7,546 nt of DNA from Methylococcaceae bacterium (lineage in GTDB: Bacteria > Pseudomonadota > Gammaproteobacteria > Methylococcales > Methylomonadaceae). Where the stretch lies: NCBI GenBank assembly GCA_013140465.1, contig JABFST010000183.1, forward strand, positions 1-7,546, read 5' to 3'. The notes beneath the pieces are model-generated. The model had not been told where the DNA came from. It did no database searches and saw only the letters and a list, made by a program, of their open reading frames with translations. A program made the position numbers and the translations under genes. Positions within the stretch are counted from its first letter, which is position 1, and the number at the start of each line of letters is the position of its first letter. This document shows, piece by piece, positions 7,347 through 7,546 of this stretch.

Positions 7347-7546
7347 GTTCTGGGTCGGGCGTGTTGGGTGCGGTGGTTTTTGCGTCGGCTTTGGCGGGGG
7401 TGTTTGGCGTTTTGTCGTTGGGCTTTGCGGGGCTGTTTGGCTAGGCTTTCCGCGTGTGCGTTTGCGTCATGCGCGGTTGGGCTTGGGTGCGTTGGCGGGG
7501 CATTTGCTGCCGCGCACGACGCAAGCCGCGAGTCCGGTGTTGGTTT
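7345..7546 (+). other. G+T-rich segment at the window edge, possible partial gene
   Basis: Base use changes sharply after the core-like site: the + strand becomes rich in G and T with few A. One + frame is open from 7345 to the window edge, and its later part (LGLGALAGHLLPRTTQAA) looks protein-like. A second + frame reads as a membrane-like segment (VLGAVVFASALAGVFGVLSL) but stops at a TAG near 7441. On the - strand a frame is open from the edge down to a TAG at 7331-7333, with a basic, Gln-rich translation. No start codon with a ribosome site is visible and I recognise no family. It could be a frameshifted membrane-protein gene on +, the end of a gene on -, or part of a gene cassette. Confidence 0.25.

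Overview
This window carries the 3' end of a kdp operon: kdpA (C-terminal part), kdpB, kdpC, kdpD and kdpE, all on the + strand and tightly packed (positions 1-6571). About 975 bases of repeat-rich, gene-poor DNA follow (6572-7546). The sequence looks like a proteobacterial chromosome. The KdpA/B/C/D/E proteins resemble the Escherichia coli type throughout, and the integrase relic downstream resembles integron integrases of Gammaproteobacteria. A sulfur-oxidising filamentous relative (Thiothrix-like, Thiotrichales) is my best guess from codon style and repeat type, but that is an impression from memory, not something the sequence proves.

Positions 1-6571: KdpA (K+ channel-like subunit), KdpB (P-type ATPase) and KdpC (accessory subunit) form the high-affinity KdpFABC K+ pump. 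KdpD (sensor histidine kinase) and KdpE (response regulator) switch the operon on when K+ is scarce. kdpA/kdpB overlap by an ATGA and the two parts of kdpD run into kdpE with an 8-base overlap, so the set is probably one co-transcribed, translationally coupled unit. The main oddity is in kdpD. A single in-frame TAA (5125-5127) lies exactly between the GAF domain and the dimerisation/phosphoacceptor helix. It separates a 649-residue sensor half from a 250-residue kinase half, while the reading frame continues unchanged. Read through, the protein would be about 901 residues, the normal KdpD size.

Positions 6572-6960: no convincing gene. This stretch holds two repeat systems. The first is a perfect 27-base inverted repeat made of self-complementary units, with three 15-base tandem repeats beside the left arm. 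The second is a pair of related, inverted 27-base REP-like hairpins 91 bases apart (a REPIN-like arrangement), with a compensatory base-pair change between the copies.

Positions 6987-7219 (- strand): a relic of an integron-type tyrosine recombinase (intI). Only the N-terminal SAM-like domain is left, with a frameshift near the start and a stop about 70 codons in. Next to its 5' end, 7288-7346 holds a two-stem hairpin and a GTTAGGC core-like heptamer, as expected near an integron recombination site. The last 200 bases (7347-7546) are strikingly G+T-rich on the + strand and may be the edge of another gene or a cassette, but no product can be named. I see no previously undescribed system; the split kdpD and the decayed integron platform are the items most worth checking.
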